64,000 bases of DNA from Virgibacillus profundi (GCF_002287375.1 NZ_NPOA01000006.1:124001-188000); one strand, 5' to 3'. Shown: positions 41,389 through 51,260, numbered from the stretch's first letter. The notes: a model not told the origin generated them from the letters alone. A program made the numbers and translations.

Positions 41389-43721
41389 GTAAACACACAG
41401 AAGAAATTCAAAAGCTTAAAAGTAAGCAACAATTAAAATGGGTTGGTAAATCAGTAAAAAGAATTGATGGACCCGAAAAAGTAACCGGTGAGCAGAAATA
41501 CAAGACAGACTTAAAATTCCCTGACATGGTATGGGGAAAGGTACTCCGGGCAACGTATCCATATGCTAAAATCAGAGCAATTGATACTACAAAAGCCGAG
41601 GCACATCCGGAAGTCGTCTGTGTTTTAACCCATAAAGACATTCCGGGTTTTAATGGATTTGGGATTGTAACACCTGATCAGCCTGTTTTATGTGAGGATA
41701 TTGTAAGGTGTACGGGTGATGCAGTCGCACTTGTAGCAGCAGAAACGATGGAAGCAGCTGAAGAAGCAATTAAATTAATTGAAGTAGACTACGAGCCACT
41801 TGATCCTGTTATTGATGCGGAGAGTGCCATGATCCAGGGTGCCCCTCGTCTCCATCCCGATGGAAACATTCATAGTCATGTAACCATTGAGAATGGTGAC
41901 ATTGAAAAGGGCTTTGAAGAAGCTGATTATATTTTCGAAAATACTTTCTATTCCCCAAGGCAAATGCATGCCTTTATCGAAACAGAAGGTGGATGGGGGA
42001 TTATGGAAAAGGACGGGTCACTGACAATTCATTGTCCCGCCCAGTACGGGCACAGAGATAAATTGCAAATAGCAAGAGCACTTGCCCTGAATCCGGAAAG
42101 AATACATGTTTATTCAAGCCCAAATGGTGGAGGGTTTGGTGGTAAAGATGAAATTACGGTCCAAATCTATCTTGCACTATTGGCAATGAACACTGGAGGC
42201 AGACCAGTTAAAATTCACTTAAGCCGTGAAGAATCTGTTATTGCCGGCATCAAACGCCATTCTTTTAAAGTAACCGTAAAAACAGGTGCGAAAAAAGATG
42301 GGACGCTTATTGCCAATAAAGTGCGTGCAGTAGCAGATACAGGGGCATATGCATCACTTGGCGGTGCCGTTACAGCACTGGCAGTTGAACATGCATCAGG
42401 ACCCTACAAGATTCCTAATGTTGATATGGAAGGATTTTGCGTCTATACAAACAATGGAATTGCCGGTGCTTTTCGGGGGTTCGGCGTAAACCAGGTGTGT
42501 GTTGGTATTGAAACACATATAGATATGCTGGCAGAGAAAACCGGACTTGATCCAATAGAAATTAGAAAGAAAAATGCGTATCGCCAAGGTGAATTATCCA
42601 GTTTGGGTCATGTTGTGGGGTCAAGTGTTGGAACGATTGAAACACTGGAAAAAGCAAAGGAATCTGACCTATGGATAAATAGAGATCTTTATAAATCTCA
42701 GGGTAGTGAACCATGGAAAAAAAAGGGTGTTGCTGTAGCTACATCATTTCATGGAGTTGGGATGGGTCTTGGTACACCCGACTATGGTGCAGCTACAATC
42801 GAATTGCTTGAAGATGGAAGGTTTAAAGTTGGTGTGGCCATTGAAGAAATAGGCACAGGAAATGGAACAGTTTACGCGCAGGTTGCAGCTGAAGTTTTAA
42901 GATGCAATGTTGACGATATCGTGGTTGTACAAGGGGATACAAAAGAAACACTGGACAGTGGTACGATCTCGGCATCCAGATCCACTTATACAGGTGGTCG
43001 CGCCATTGCAACAGCAGCACCAAACATGATCAGCCTGTTAACAGAAGCCGCTGCAGAAATCTTAGAAGTCCCCAATGCTGACATTGAGCTTGCAGATAAT
43101 AAATTGATTGTAGCAGGTGATGAAAACAGTTTTGTAAACTACAAACAAATTTATAATAAATTATACGAAAAACATCAAACAACCCGGGTAGAAGGACATT
43201 TCTATTTGCCAAGGGAAAAAGAAGAGCTGAAAAACTCCGGTGGTGCTCCCCATCATTTGTACGGGTATATGACACATGTCGTTATGGTGGAGGTAGACAC
43301 ATTAACAGGTGAAACGGAAGTCCTGCATGTCGTTGCAATCCCGGATGTTGGGAAAGTCCTGAATCCACAAGGGCTTGAGGGGCAAAGTGAAGGTGGGGCT
43401 GTCATGGGAATAGGCTATACCTTGTATGAAGATACTCTAATTGAAGGTGGTTATCATAAAACGAAAAATTTTACCGACTATATTATTCCAACAATTAGAG
43501 AGACACCTATTATCGAGACGATCCCAGTTGAATCCAATGAAGAAACCGGTCCCTTTGGTGCAAAAGGAATTGCTGAGGTTGTCATGATTCCAATTATTCC
43601 AGCTATCATGGCCGCAATTTATGATGCTACAGGTGCAAGGATTAATCATCTTCCAGCAACACCTGAACGGATATATCAGGCTATTCAAGCTACTAAAAAA
43701 CAAACACTGGTTTCGAGGTGA
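41385..43721 (+). CDS. xanthine dehydrogenase, molybdenum-binding subunit
   Basis: 778 residues. Moco contacts SPNGGGFGGKDEITVQ, GAFRGFGVNQVCV, ASRSTYTGGRA, and the catalytic Glu near the end in GPFGAKGIAEVVM. Hydroxylates purines. As no uricase or allantoin genes are present here, hypoxanthine to xanthine may be the main physiological step, with urate formation possible. Expression is likely governed by the purine riboswitch upstream. Confidence 0.93.
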   Translation: MSKHTEEIQKLKSKQQLKWVGKSVKRIDGPEKVTGEQKYKTDLKFPDMVWGKVLRATYPYAKIRAIDTTKAEAHPEVVCVLTHKDIPGFNGFGIVTPDQPVLCEDIVRCTGDAVALVAAETMEAAEEAIKLIEVDYEPLDPVIDAESAMIQGAPRLHPDGNIHSHVTIENGDIEKGFEEADYIFENTFYSPRQMHAFIETEGGWGIMEKDGSLTIHCPAQYGHRDKLQIARALALNPERIHVYSSPNGGGFGGKDEITVQIYLALLAMNTGGRPVKIHLSREESVIAGIKRHSFKVTVKTGAKKDGTLIANKVRAVADTGAYASLGGAVTALAVEHASGPYKIPNVDMEGFCVYTNNGIAGAFRGFGVNQVCVGIETHIDMLAEKTGLDPIEIRKKNAYRQGELSSLGHVVGSSVGTIETLEKAKESDLWINRDLYKSQGSEPWKKKGVAVATSFHGVGMGLGTPDYGAATIELLEDGRFKVGVAIEEIGTGNGTVYAQVAAEVLRCNVDDIVVVQGDTKETLDSGTISASRSTYTGGRAIATAAPNMISLLTEAAAEILEVPNADIELADNKLIVAGDENSFVNYKQIYNKLYEKHQTTRVEGHFYLPREKEELKNSGGAPHHLYGYMTHVVMVEVDTLTGETEVLHVVAIPDVGKVLNPQGLEGQSEGGAVMGIGYTLYEDTLIEGGYHKTKNFTDYIIPTIRETPIIETIPVESNEETGPFGAKGIAEVVMIPIIPAIMAAIYDATGARINHLPATPERIYQAIQATKKQTLVSR

Positions 43722-43727
43722 TGCAAA

Positions 43728-44564
43728 TTGATAAGTCACCAATTGTATGAACTACTTTCAGAAGCTCTTAGCAAGAAACAGGATATTGCACTGATAACCA
43801 TTACAAAACATCCCGATTTATCCTATGTCGGTTCTAAGTTTCTCTTGCATAAAAACGGATTACTAGTTGACGAAAATCAATTTTCGCTTGGGCTACAATC
43901 CAAATTTATAGAATACTGTTTACCGATATTAAAACAACATAAAACAAAGACAGTTCCTATACCATATAATGAAATACAAATCGAATGCTATGTGGAGGTC
44001 TTTCCAGTTCCATCACATCTGATTGTGGCAGGAGCCGGACATGTATCAGAACCTGTTGCAGAGATTGGAAAAATGCTTGGTTTTTACGTAACCGTCATTG
44101 ATGATCGCCAAAAGTTTGCTAATGACGAACGATTTCCCTTTGCTGATGAAGTTGTTTGTTCATCGTATATCGACTTTTTCCGCAATGTACCTATAACACC
44201 GGAAACCTATATACTTTTACTCACAAGAGGTCATAAATTTGATGTTGTTAGCCTACAGGAATTATTAAAACGGGAGGAACACTTGGAAGTAAAAGATCGC
44301 ACCAAATATATTGGAATGATTGGCAGCAGACGAAGAATATCCGGTGTTTTTGAACAGTTAAAAAGTGAATTTACAGACCATAATTTTATAAACATATACT
44401 CACCGGTTGGATTGGATGTTGGTGCACAAACTCCGGCTGAAATTGCCATCAGTATTCTGGCTGAAATTTTAAAAATAAAAAATGCTTCAAGTGGTAATTC
44501 ATTAAAGGAAAAGATTTCAAGTTATTCGCAACTGAAATTTCGGGAGAGATTCAAAAATGAATAA
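43728..44564 (+). CDS. XdhC family protein with Rossmann domain
   Basis: 278 residues, TTG start behind GAGGTGAT. Residues about 95-245 form the XdhC C-terminal Rossmann domain: HLIVAGAGHVSEPVAEIGKM, FPFADEVVCSSYIDFF, and MIGSRRRISGVFEQL, PVGLDVGAQTPAEIAISILA. N-terminal part is a diverged XdhC_CoxI segment. XdhC binds and protects Moco during insertion into XDH. Overlaps next gene by 8 bases. Confidence 0.88.
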   Translation: MISHQLYELLSEALSKKQDIALITITKHPDLSYVGSKFLLHKNGLLVDENQFSLGLQSKFIEYCLPILKQHKTKTVPIPYNEIQIECYVEVFPVPSHLIVAGAGHVSEPVAEIGKMLGFYVTVIDDRQKFANDERFPFADEVVCSSYIDFFRNVPITPETYILLLTRGHKFDVVSLQELLKREEHLEVKDRTKYIGMIGSRRRISGVFEQLKSEFTDHNFINIYSPVGLDVGAQTPAEIAISILAEILKIKNASSGNSLKEKISSYSQLKFRERFKNE

Positions 44565-44889
44565 CATTGATTTTTACAAAAAAGTAATGTCTGTGCAAAA
44601 CGAAGGAATTAAAGCAGCAGTAGCCACCATTATTGGAACAAAGGGGTCAACACCAAGAAGAACAGGTGCTAAAATGATTATTTTTGCCGATGGTGAAATT
44701 TATGGAACCATCGGGGGTGGCTGTGGGGAGGGGGAAGTAATTGAGAAGTCGTTTTCTGTTATGGATCAAGGCATTCCCGCACAGCATCAAGTGGACTTAA
44801 CAGAAGGATTGTTTTATGAGGATGGCGGAATCTGTGGTGGAATTATGGATGTGTTTATTGAACCGATTCATCAAATAAATATATTGTGA
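44557..44889 (+). CDS. XdhC_CoxI N-terminal-domain protein
   Basis: 110 residues: VATIIGTKGSTPRRTGAKMI, IYGTIGGGCGEGEVIEKSF and DGGICGGIMDVFIEPI, the complete first domain of XdhC-type chaperones, without a Rossmann domain. With the preceding protein it appears that the two XdhC halves are supplied by two genes. Last gene of the xdh run; repeat C follows 50 bp later. Confidence 0.85.
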   Translation: MNNIDFYKKVMSVQNEGIKAAVATIIGTKGSTPRRTGAKMIIFADGEIYGTIGGGCGEGEVIEKSFSVMDQGIPAQHQVDLTEGLFYEDGGICGGIMDVFIEPIHQINIL

Positions 44890-44939
44890 ATTTGTTAATC
44901 CACTTAAAATAAGGTTGTTTTTTCGCAAGAGATATTAAA

Positions 44940-45400
44940 AACGACGTAACTTTTGTGTGACTTTCTCCCGCCCTTTAGAAGATGAGTGCTAAATCAGCGC
45001 TACGGAAATACACTACGCTTTCCGTGGGCGGCTGGTGAGCCTCCTCGTGCTACGCACTCGGGGGTCTCACCTATGCCTTTCCTCCCACAGGAGTCTCCGT
45101 GTATTTCCTCCGCTGGTATTCAGTGTACTGCCGATGAACTACATTAGTAATCAATATTCAAAACATCAAACCACCTCACCAGTTCGGGTGAGTGAAGGGC
45201 GGTGACTCCTTGAAAATACAGATCTATTTTCTGCGTGCGATGCAGGTGCTGTCGAAGCTTTCCTTGTCCTGCGGGAATAGCACGTGTCCGAAGACCCCGC
45301 AGAGTGGTTTTCTCGAGGAGGCTAAGGCCGTGCCCTAAGGTCCGCATCCGCCCGAAGCGATCCCGAACGGCGATTATAGCAAATAGTAAGTTACGTCGTC
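44940..45400 (-). repeat. inverted-repeat-bounded non-coding element, copy C
   Basis: 461 bp between ACGACGTAACTT and AAGTTACGTCGT (12-bp perfect terminal inverted repeats, the cleanest of the three). Inside are the same two G+C-rich modules as copy A in reverse-complement order. No real gene. Confidence 0.78.
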
Positions 45401-45596
45401 CTTTTTATCAAATGAGATGGTTTGAGAGCAAAAAACTTATGAAAAGAGCTTATATATAAAGAGAATATATGAATTATATGGTGAATACAATAGATTGTAC
45501 AAGAATAAAAGTCAGAAAATTAAGACTTAGGGATCAGCAATAAAATTTATATTTAAGTTCATAAATCAATTTTATAAAATGAACGGATGAAAAGTG

Positions 45597-45602
45597 TATA
45601 AT
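45597..45602 (+). promoter_or_regulatory. -10 element of PbuG-like gene leader
   Basis: TATAAT at 45597-45602 directly before the leader; no good -35 box. Confidence 0.5.
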
Positions 45603-45607
45603 CGCTT

Positions 45608-45712
45608 TTTTTCCTATCATAGTGGAAACACGGTATCATACATTTCTGTTTACCGGAAAAGAAATGAGCCGCAGTAATTATCCTTTTTATTAGGGGTTTA
45701 CTGTGGCTTTTT
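45608..45712 (+). promoter_or_regulatory. diverged purine-locus attenuator leader, copy 3
   Basis: Short leader: ACACGGTATCATAC, hairpin TTTCTG-TTTAC-CGGAAA (45643-45659), GAGCCGCAG, then a terminator (45668-45712, GCCGCAGTAA pairing with TTACTGTGGC, then T5). The CTG-N5-CGG hairpin with its G-U pair, the 5' CGGT and the CCGCAG that opens the terminator are shared with the leaders at 23801 and 25864, but the first hairpin is absent. The 160 nt to the gene hold a possible 7-codon ORF (GTG 45803) after AAGGAGG. Confidence 0.45.
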
Positions 45713-45875
45713 CTGTATATATAGATTTTGAGACATTAGTAAATCATTGCAGAAGAGCTTCACTTTTAAGAAGACTACTAAGGTTAAGTGGAAGGAGGAC
45801 CAGTGTTTTATAGTATGGTAGTTTAACAAAATTTTAATTTTGCAGGTGGAATACATTAAAAAGGAGGAATATGAT

Positions 45876-47249
45876 ATGTCAAAACAGGCTGATGAAGTTT
45901 TACGAAACAAAGGCACCATCCCACCAAATCAAAACAATATACTGGAAAAAGTTTTTAAGCTGTCAGAACGTGGAACGAATGTAAAAACGGAACTCATTGC
46001 TGGTTTAACATCATTTTTGGCAATGAGTTATATCATCATTGTCAATCCAATGATTTTAGCCGATGCTGGTATACCACATGAAGCTGCATTTGCTGCAACA
46101 ATCTATGCCAGTGTATTTTGTACACTTTTGTTTGCATTATGGGTAAATTATCCTGTTGCAATTGCACCGGGAATGGGTCTTAATGCATTCTTTACGTATA
46201 CTGTTGTTATTGGTGAAGGTTTAACCTGGCAAACCGCGCTTGGTGCAGTATTTATTTCCGGTCTTGTCTTCTTTATTCTAACGGTAACGGGAGTTCGGGC
46301 AAAAATTGTGGAAGGTGTACCAACTCCGCTAAAGTCAGCGATAGGAGTTGGAATTGGATTATTTATTGCGTTTATTGGTTTTCAGAATGCTGGTTTAATT
46401 GTTTCGAATGAATCCACGGTTGTTGGATTAGGGGATATTACAAAAGCAGGGCCCTTAATTGCGGTTATCGGGATTATTATTGCTGGTTTCTTTATGGCAA
46501 AACAAATAAAGGGTGGTCTCCTGCTAACCATTGCAATTACAACTATTATTGCTATGATTGCGGGTGTAGCTTCAGTTCCTGGTGGAATGAACGATATTAT
46601 TTCCTTTGATCTCCCAAGTATGTCTGAAACATTCCTGCAGATGGATCTGATGGGCGCAATTGGTTACGGAGTCATTGCCGTAATTTTCTCATTTACAATT
46701 GTTGAATTATTTGATAACTTAGCTACACTGATTGGGCTGACAAAAAAAGCAGGCCTAACAGATAAAGATGGTAATATCCAGGATCTTGACAAAGCACTCC
46801 AAGCCGATTCTGTCGGTACAATGGCAAGTGCTGCACTTGGAAGTACGGCACTTAATGCCTATGTAGAAAACGCTACTGGTATTTCTGAAGGTGGCAGAAC
46901 TGGTTTAACCGCATTGACTGTTGGTATACTGTTTTTATTTTCACTGCTGTTTGCACCACTGGTTGGTTTTATACCAAGTGTGGCAACTGCCCCAATTCTG
47001 GTTATTGTTGGTGCACTTATGCTAACGGAAATTGCAAATATAAAGTTTGACGATTATACTAATGTGATTCCGGTCTTTCTGACGATTGTTCTGATGCCAT
47101 TAACATACAGTATTGCTACAGGATTGGCTTTTGGGTTTATTAGTTATACAGCATTAAAAATGATGACAGGAAAGTTCAAGGATATTCACTGGATCGTATA
47201 TTTTATCAGCATTGCCTTTATCATCCACTTTATTACTGGTGGTCACTAA
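45876..47249 (+). CDS. guanine/hypoxanthine(adenine) permease, PbuG/AzgA family
   Basis: 457 residues from ATG 45876 (AAGGAGG upstream). ELIAGLTSFLAMSYIIIVNP, IAPGMGLNAFFTYTVVIGEG, GIGLFIAFIGFQNAGLI, IVELFDNLATLIGLTKKAGL and GSTALNAYVENATGISEGGR are diagnostic. Proton-symport import of purine bases. Paired with adenine deaminase 50 bp downstream, so adenine or hypoxanthine is the likely substrate. Confidence 0.92.
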   Translation: MSKQADEVLRNKGTIPPNQNNILEKVFKLSERGTNVKTELIAGLTSFLAMSYIIIVNPMILADAGIPHEAAFAATIYASVFCTLLFALWVNYPVAIAPGMGLNAFFTYTVVIGEGLTWQTALGAVFISGLVFFILTVTGVRAKIVEGVPTPLKSAIGVGIGLFIAFIGFQNAGLIVSNESTVVGLGDITKAGPLIAVIGIIIAGFFMAKQIKGGLLLTIAITTIIAMIAGVASVPGGMNDIISFDLPSMSETFLQMDLMGAIGYGVIAVIFSFTIVELFDNLATLIGLTKKAGLTDKDGNIQDLDKALQADSVGTMASAALGSTALNAYVENATGISEGGRTGLTALTVGILFLFSLLFAPLVGFIPSVATAPILVIVGALMLTEIANIKFDDYTNVIPVFLTIVLMPLTYSIATGLAFGFISYTALKMMTGKFKDIHWIVYFISIAFIIHFITGGH

Positions 47250-47299
47250 GAAGTGCGATAGAAAATCTTTCTCGGGATCAGTGTGCTTTAGGGGGATAA

Positions 47300-49054
47300 A
47301 TGATGAACAAGGATTTATTAAAAAGAAGAATTGCAATTGCTGCTAAAAAAATACCTGCTGATACAGTTGTGAAGAACGGGAAAATTATCGATGTGTTTAA
47401 TCAGGAAATTATCGAAGCAGATCTCGCAATTGCTGATGGTGTTTTTGCCGGGATAGGCAGTTTTGAAGGAAAGAATATCATTGATGCTCAAGGTAAATAT
47501 ATTGCACCAGGCTTTGTTGACGGACATGTTCATATAGAATCAGCGATGGTTACACCAGCGGAGTTTGCAAATGTTGTGCTGCCACATGGTGTGACATCGG
47601 TCGTAGCTGATCCGCATGAAATCGCCAATGTCAGCGGAATTGATGGGATTAGGTTTATGCTGGACGCTTCCGAAAATATTTTGCTAAATGTATTTTTTGG
47701 ACTTCCTTCATGTGTTCCTTCAACCGGATTTGAGAATGCCGGAGCAACGTTATCAGCGGAAGACCTGCTCCCATTGTATGATCATGATCGGGTGATCAGT
47801 CTGGGTGAAGTCATGGATTTTCCTGCAGTTTTTAATGGGGATGACAGCATGCTGGATAAATTAATAGATGCTAAGAATTTGAATAAAGTTATTGACGGTC
47901 ATGCGGCCGGTGTGGATCAAAATGGTCTAAATGTCTATATGGCAGCAGGTATCCAGAGTGATCATGAATGTACAACAGCTGAAGAGGCTAAAGAAAGATT
48001 ACAGCGTGGAATGTATCTCATGCTTAGGGAAGGGTCTGCTTCGAGGGATTTAAGAACTCTATTACATGCGGTTAACGAAAAGAATGCACAACGCTGCTTA
48101 TTTGTGACAGATGATAAACATTTGGATGATCTGATTGAGGAAGGAAGTATCGATCATAATATTCGTGTCACAATTGAGCATGGCATTGACCCAATTACTG
48201 CAATCCAAATGGCAACATTAAATGCGGCTGAATATTTTGGATTAAAAAATAAAGGGACCATCGCCCCAGGATATGATGCAGATTTCCTGCTTTTAGATAG
48301 TATCGAAAATGTTACTATTAATGAGGTGTTTGTAAAGGGGAATTCTGTAGCCAGGAATGGACAATGCGTTTCAAATCTAAAAAATGCTGTTCAGCCTTCT
48401 GAAAGGTTAGTGAATAGCGTTCGGATGGATTCAATAGCAGCAGACGATCTTCATATAGAGCTTTCCAGAGATCGAAAAGCCAATATTATCTCTATAATTC
48501 CTAACAGCATCGTGACGAAACATAAGGTTCAGGAAGTGGATGTACGAAATGGACGATTTCAGCCTTCAGTAGAAGAAGACTTCCTAAAGATGGCTGTTGT
48601 TGAACGACACAGCCAAAAAGGGAATATTGGTCTTGGCATACTACATGGATTAGGATTAAAGTCAGGTGCAATAGCATCAACCTTTGCACATGATTCACAT
48701 AATATTATTGCTGCAGGGACCAACGACAATGATTTAATTACAGCTATTAACAGTATAAAGAAAATAAATGGTGGTATGGTTGTAGTGGATAATGGTAACG
48801 TACTGGCTTCATTACCACTCGCTATCTCAGGGTTAATCTCAACTGAAGATTTCACTACAGTCAATACAAATTTACAAAAATTAAACGAAGCTCTTGGCTT
48901 GCTTGGATTTTCTGAGAACTTTAATCCTTTTATAACACTGTCATTTATGGCATTGCCGGTAATTCCTGAAATTAAGCTGACAGATATCGGTTTATTTGAT
49001 GTACAGGCATTTAAGCATATTCCGATTGAAGCAGGCACACCAGCACCTAAATAA
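47300..49054 (+). CDS. adeC: adenine deaminase (second copy)
   Basis: 584 residues, usual AdeC length: GKYIAPGFVDGHVHIESAMV, VADPHEIANVSGIDGI, HECTTAEEAKERLQ, VTDDKHLDDLIEEG and ASTFAHDSHNIIAAGTND. Deaminates adenine to hypoxanthine, needed to feed the xanthine dehydrogenase. Operon with the permease. About 40% similar by eye to the BMC-operon copy; this one is the better housekeeping candidate. Confidence 0.92.
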   Translation: MMNKDLLKRRIAIAAKKIPADTVVKNGKIIDVFNQEIIEADLAIADGVFAGIGSFEGKNIIDAQGKYIAPGFVDGHVHIESAMVTPAEFANVVLPHGVTSVVADPHEIANVSGIDGIRFMLDASENILLNVFFGLPSCVPSTGFENAGATLSAEDLLPLYDHDRVISLGEVMDFPAVFNGDDSMLDKLIDAKNLNKVIDGHAAGVDQNGLNVYMAAGIQSDHECTTAEEAKERLQRGMYLMLREGSASRDLRTLLHAVNEKNAQRCLFVTDDKHLDDLIEEGSIDHNIRVTIEHGIDPITAIQMATLNAAEYFGLKNKGTIAPGYDADFLLLDSIENVTINEVFVKGNSVARNGQCVSNLKNAVQPSERLVNSVRMDSIAADDLHIELSRDRKANIISIIPNSIVTKHKVQEVDVRNGRFQPSVEEDFLKMAVVERHSQKGNIGLGILHGLGLKSGAIASTFAHDSHNIIAAGTNDNDLITAINSIKKINGGMVVVDNGNVLASLPLAISGLISTEDFTTVNTNLQKLNEALGLLGFSENFNPFITLSFMALPVIPEIKLTDIGLFDVQAFKHIPIEAGTPAPK

Positions 49055-49152
49055 AAACTAGCAAACTGATACCCTGGAAAAAGAGGAAAGGCAATAATAC
49101 GCTTTTCCTCTTATGATTTGTATTGCTTCACTAATAATTAATCCCGACAAAG

Positions 49153-49722
49153 TCATTCATTAGAGTAACTTACCATCCCCCACCTACTATGCCAATTTTT
49201 TTGCAGCACACGCTTTTCATATATTTTCATGAGCCGATCTGATTTCTGAAAAAACGGTGTAGGCCGAACAACCATATTCAAAACATCTCGGGTTCCGTGT
49301 GGTGCGGTTAAAATAAGCTTTCCATTGTTATCCAGACGAACACCCAAGGCAGTTGCTGTTTCAGGAAATTTAGCTATGGCATCTTCTGTATCAGTGTAAG
49401 GATCCAGGTTATTTCGCAAATGCATACGGGCTTCATTTTTTACAGACCATGGTAATCCTGGCAGTAAACCAGCCAATAAACTTTCCAGCCGTTTTTCTTC
49501 AACCTCATTTATGTTTTTTTCGTCATAATAAACAACGTCAATATCCGCGATTTCAGTTCTTTTTTCAAAACCATGAAGAACATCCCAGATTTTCGATCTT
49601 GCAAAGCCAGCGCAAATCCACCAGTCAGGTAAATCCAGCTCACTTGCAGTATGTAGTACATTCATCATCCACTGATCTTCACTAATTATTTGAATAATAT
49701 CTGCTTCATTTTCTAATTTCAT
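49153..49722 (-). CDS. nucleotidyltransferase family protein (DUF925)
   Basis: 189 residues: LPDWWICAGFARSKIWDVLH, and the DxD of TEIADIDVVYYDEKN, typical of PF06042. Predicted small nucleotidyltransferase, no known substrate. Monocistronic, divergent from the exporter gene. Confidence 0.85.
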   Translation of the reverse strand: MKLENEADIIQIISEDQWMMNVLHTASELDLPDWWICAGFARSKIWDVLHGFEKRTEIADIDVVYYDEKNINEVEEKRLESLLAGLLPGLPWSVKNEARMHLRNNLDPYTDTEDAIAKFPETATALGVRLDNNGKLILTAPHGTRDVLNMVVRPTPFFQKSDRLMKIYEKRVLQKNWHSRWGMVSYSNE

Positions 49723-49829
49723 AAGATCACCCCATCTATTTTATTATAAGTGAAATTCTTGTACTAAAGTATGCTAGAATTGAAACACTTACTTTTGAAA
49801 GTGGTAATTGCTAAGGGGTTGATAATCTA

Positions 49830-51260
49830 ATGAAAAATAATGAAGTAGAAAATATTGGACAGATAAATAAGCTTCCAATCATTGCCGTACTAATAACTGG
49901 TGCATTTTTGGCTATTTTAAATCAGACTTTACTGGCGACAGCCATTCCACATATAATGGCGGATTTAAATTTATCGGAGAATACTGCACAATGGCTGACA
50001 ACCATTTTTATGCTGGTAAATGGGATCATGATTCCCATTACGGCTTTTTTAATTGAAACATTTACGACGCGTCGCTTATTTCTGACAGCGATGAGCACAT
50101 TTGCTTTTGGTACGTTAATTTGTGCGATTGCTCCGGGCTTTGCTATATTGATGGTAGGACGAATCATTCAAGCAGCTGGTGCTGGAATTATGATGCCATT
50201 AATGATGACAATTTTTCTTTTGATTTTCCCGATTGAAAAAAGGGGATCAGCCATGGGAACAGTAGGACTGGTAATTGGATTTGCTCCAGCCCTTGGACCT
50301 GTTATATCCGGCTGGCTTGTAGAGCAATATCCGTGGAGATCCTTATTTTATATTGTGCTGCCATTAGCAGTGATCAATGTTATAATAGCTTATTTTGTTA
50401 TGAAAAATATTACAAAACGAACTTTTCCAAAGGTCGATGTGCTGTCCATTATTTTTTCCACCTTGGGTTTTGGTGGTTTGCTGTACGGGTTTAGTAGTGC
50501 CGGAAATTATGGATGGTCGAGTGTGCTGGTAATTACTTCTTTAATTGTTGGAACACTAACCTTAACGACATTTATTTTAAGACAATTCAAGCTTGCTCAG
50601 CCTATTTTAGAATTCAGGATATTTAAAAACAAAATATATACGGTTACTACAATTATTGGAATGATTGCATTTATCGGATTGATAGCAGCAGAAACGATAC
50701 TCCCAATCTATATGCAAAATATGGCTGGATATTCTGCGCTGGAATCAGGCATGATGATCCTGCCCGGTGCTTTAATTATGGGGTTCATGTCACCAATTAA
50801 CGGAAGAATATTTGATAGATTCGGAGCCAAGTATCTGGTCATTATCGGAATGACACTTTTAACAGTGACATCACTCTTATATACAAATTTAACGCCGGAA
50901 ACTTCGCTACCCTATATAACAACCGTTTTTGCGGTACGGATGTTTGGGATCTCCATGATTATGATGCCTGCGACTACGGCCGGGCTGAATCAGCTGCCAA
51001 ATAGGCTGATCCCTCATGGTTCTGCAATGACAAATACAATGCGCCAGGTTGCAGCATCTATTGGTACAGGACTTTTAATAACAATTATGACAGCAACAGC
51101 ATTAAATACAGGAGAAAATGCAACACCGAGTGAAATGATTCATGGTGTTAACATCGCATTTTATGTAGCAACAGGGCTATCTTTAGCTGGTCTAATTTCG
51201 GCGTTTTATATCAAAGGTACGACTCCGGCTGAGGATCGGGCTGGAATGGAATCCGAATAG
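49830..51260 (+). CDS. MFS drug exporter, DHA2 (14-TMS) family
   Basis: 476 residues, about 14 membrane segments. VLITGAFLAILNQTLLATAI, QWLTTIFMLVNGIMIPITAF, motif C-like GFAPALGPVISGWLVEQY, and TTAGLNQLPNRLIPHGSAM. Proton antiporter of the LmrB/EmrB type, likely exporting toxic compounds. No TetR regulator adjacent. ATG after AAGGGG. Confidence 0.88.
   Translation: MKNNEVENIGQINKLPIIAVLITGAFLAILNQTLLATAIPHIMADLNLSENTAQWLTTIFMLVNGIMIPITAFLIETFTTRRLFLTAMSTFAFGTLICAIAPGFAILMVGRIIQAAGAGIMMPLMMTIFLLIFPIEKRGSAMGTVGLVIGFAPALGPVISGWLVEQYPWRSLFYIVLPLAVINVIIAYFVMKNITKRTFPKVDVLSIIFSTLGFGGLLYGFSSAGNYGWSSVLVITSLIVGTLTLTTFILRQFKLAQPILEFRIFKNKIYTVTTIIGMIAFIGLIAAETILPIYMQNMAGYSALESGMMILPGALIMGFMSPINGRIFDRFGAKYLVIIGMTLLTVTSLLYTNLTPETSLPYITTVFAVRMFGISMIMMPATTAGLNQLPNRLIPHGSAMTNTMRQVAASIGTGLLITIMTATALNTGENATPSEMIHGVNIAFYVATGLSLAGLISAFYIKGTTPAEDRAGMESE

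Noticed and set aside
44557-44889. xdhC gene truncated by insertion of repeat C
   Set aside because: The domain ends naturally before its stop, the element starts 50 bp later, and the Rossmann half exists as the preceding gene.
45144-45459. Arg-rich ORFs on both strands near 45.2 kb
   Set aside because: They lie in repeat C; Arg/Pro richness comes from its G+C-rich modules, which also occur non-coding at 16.2 and 22.3 kb.
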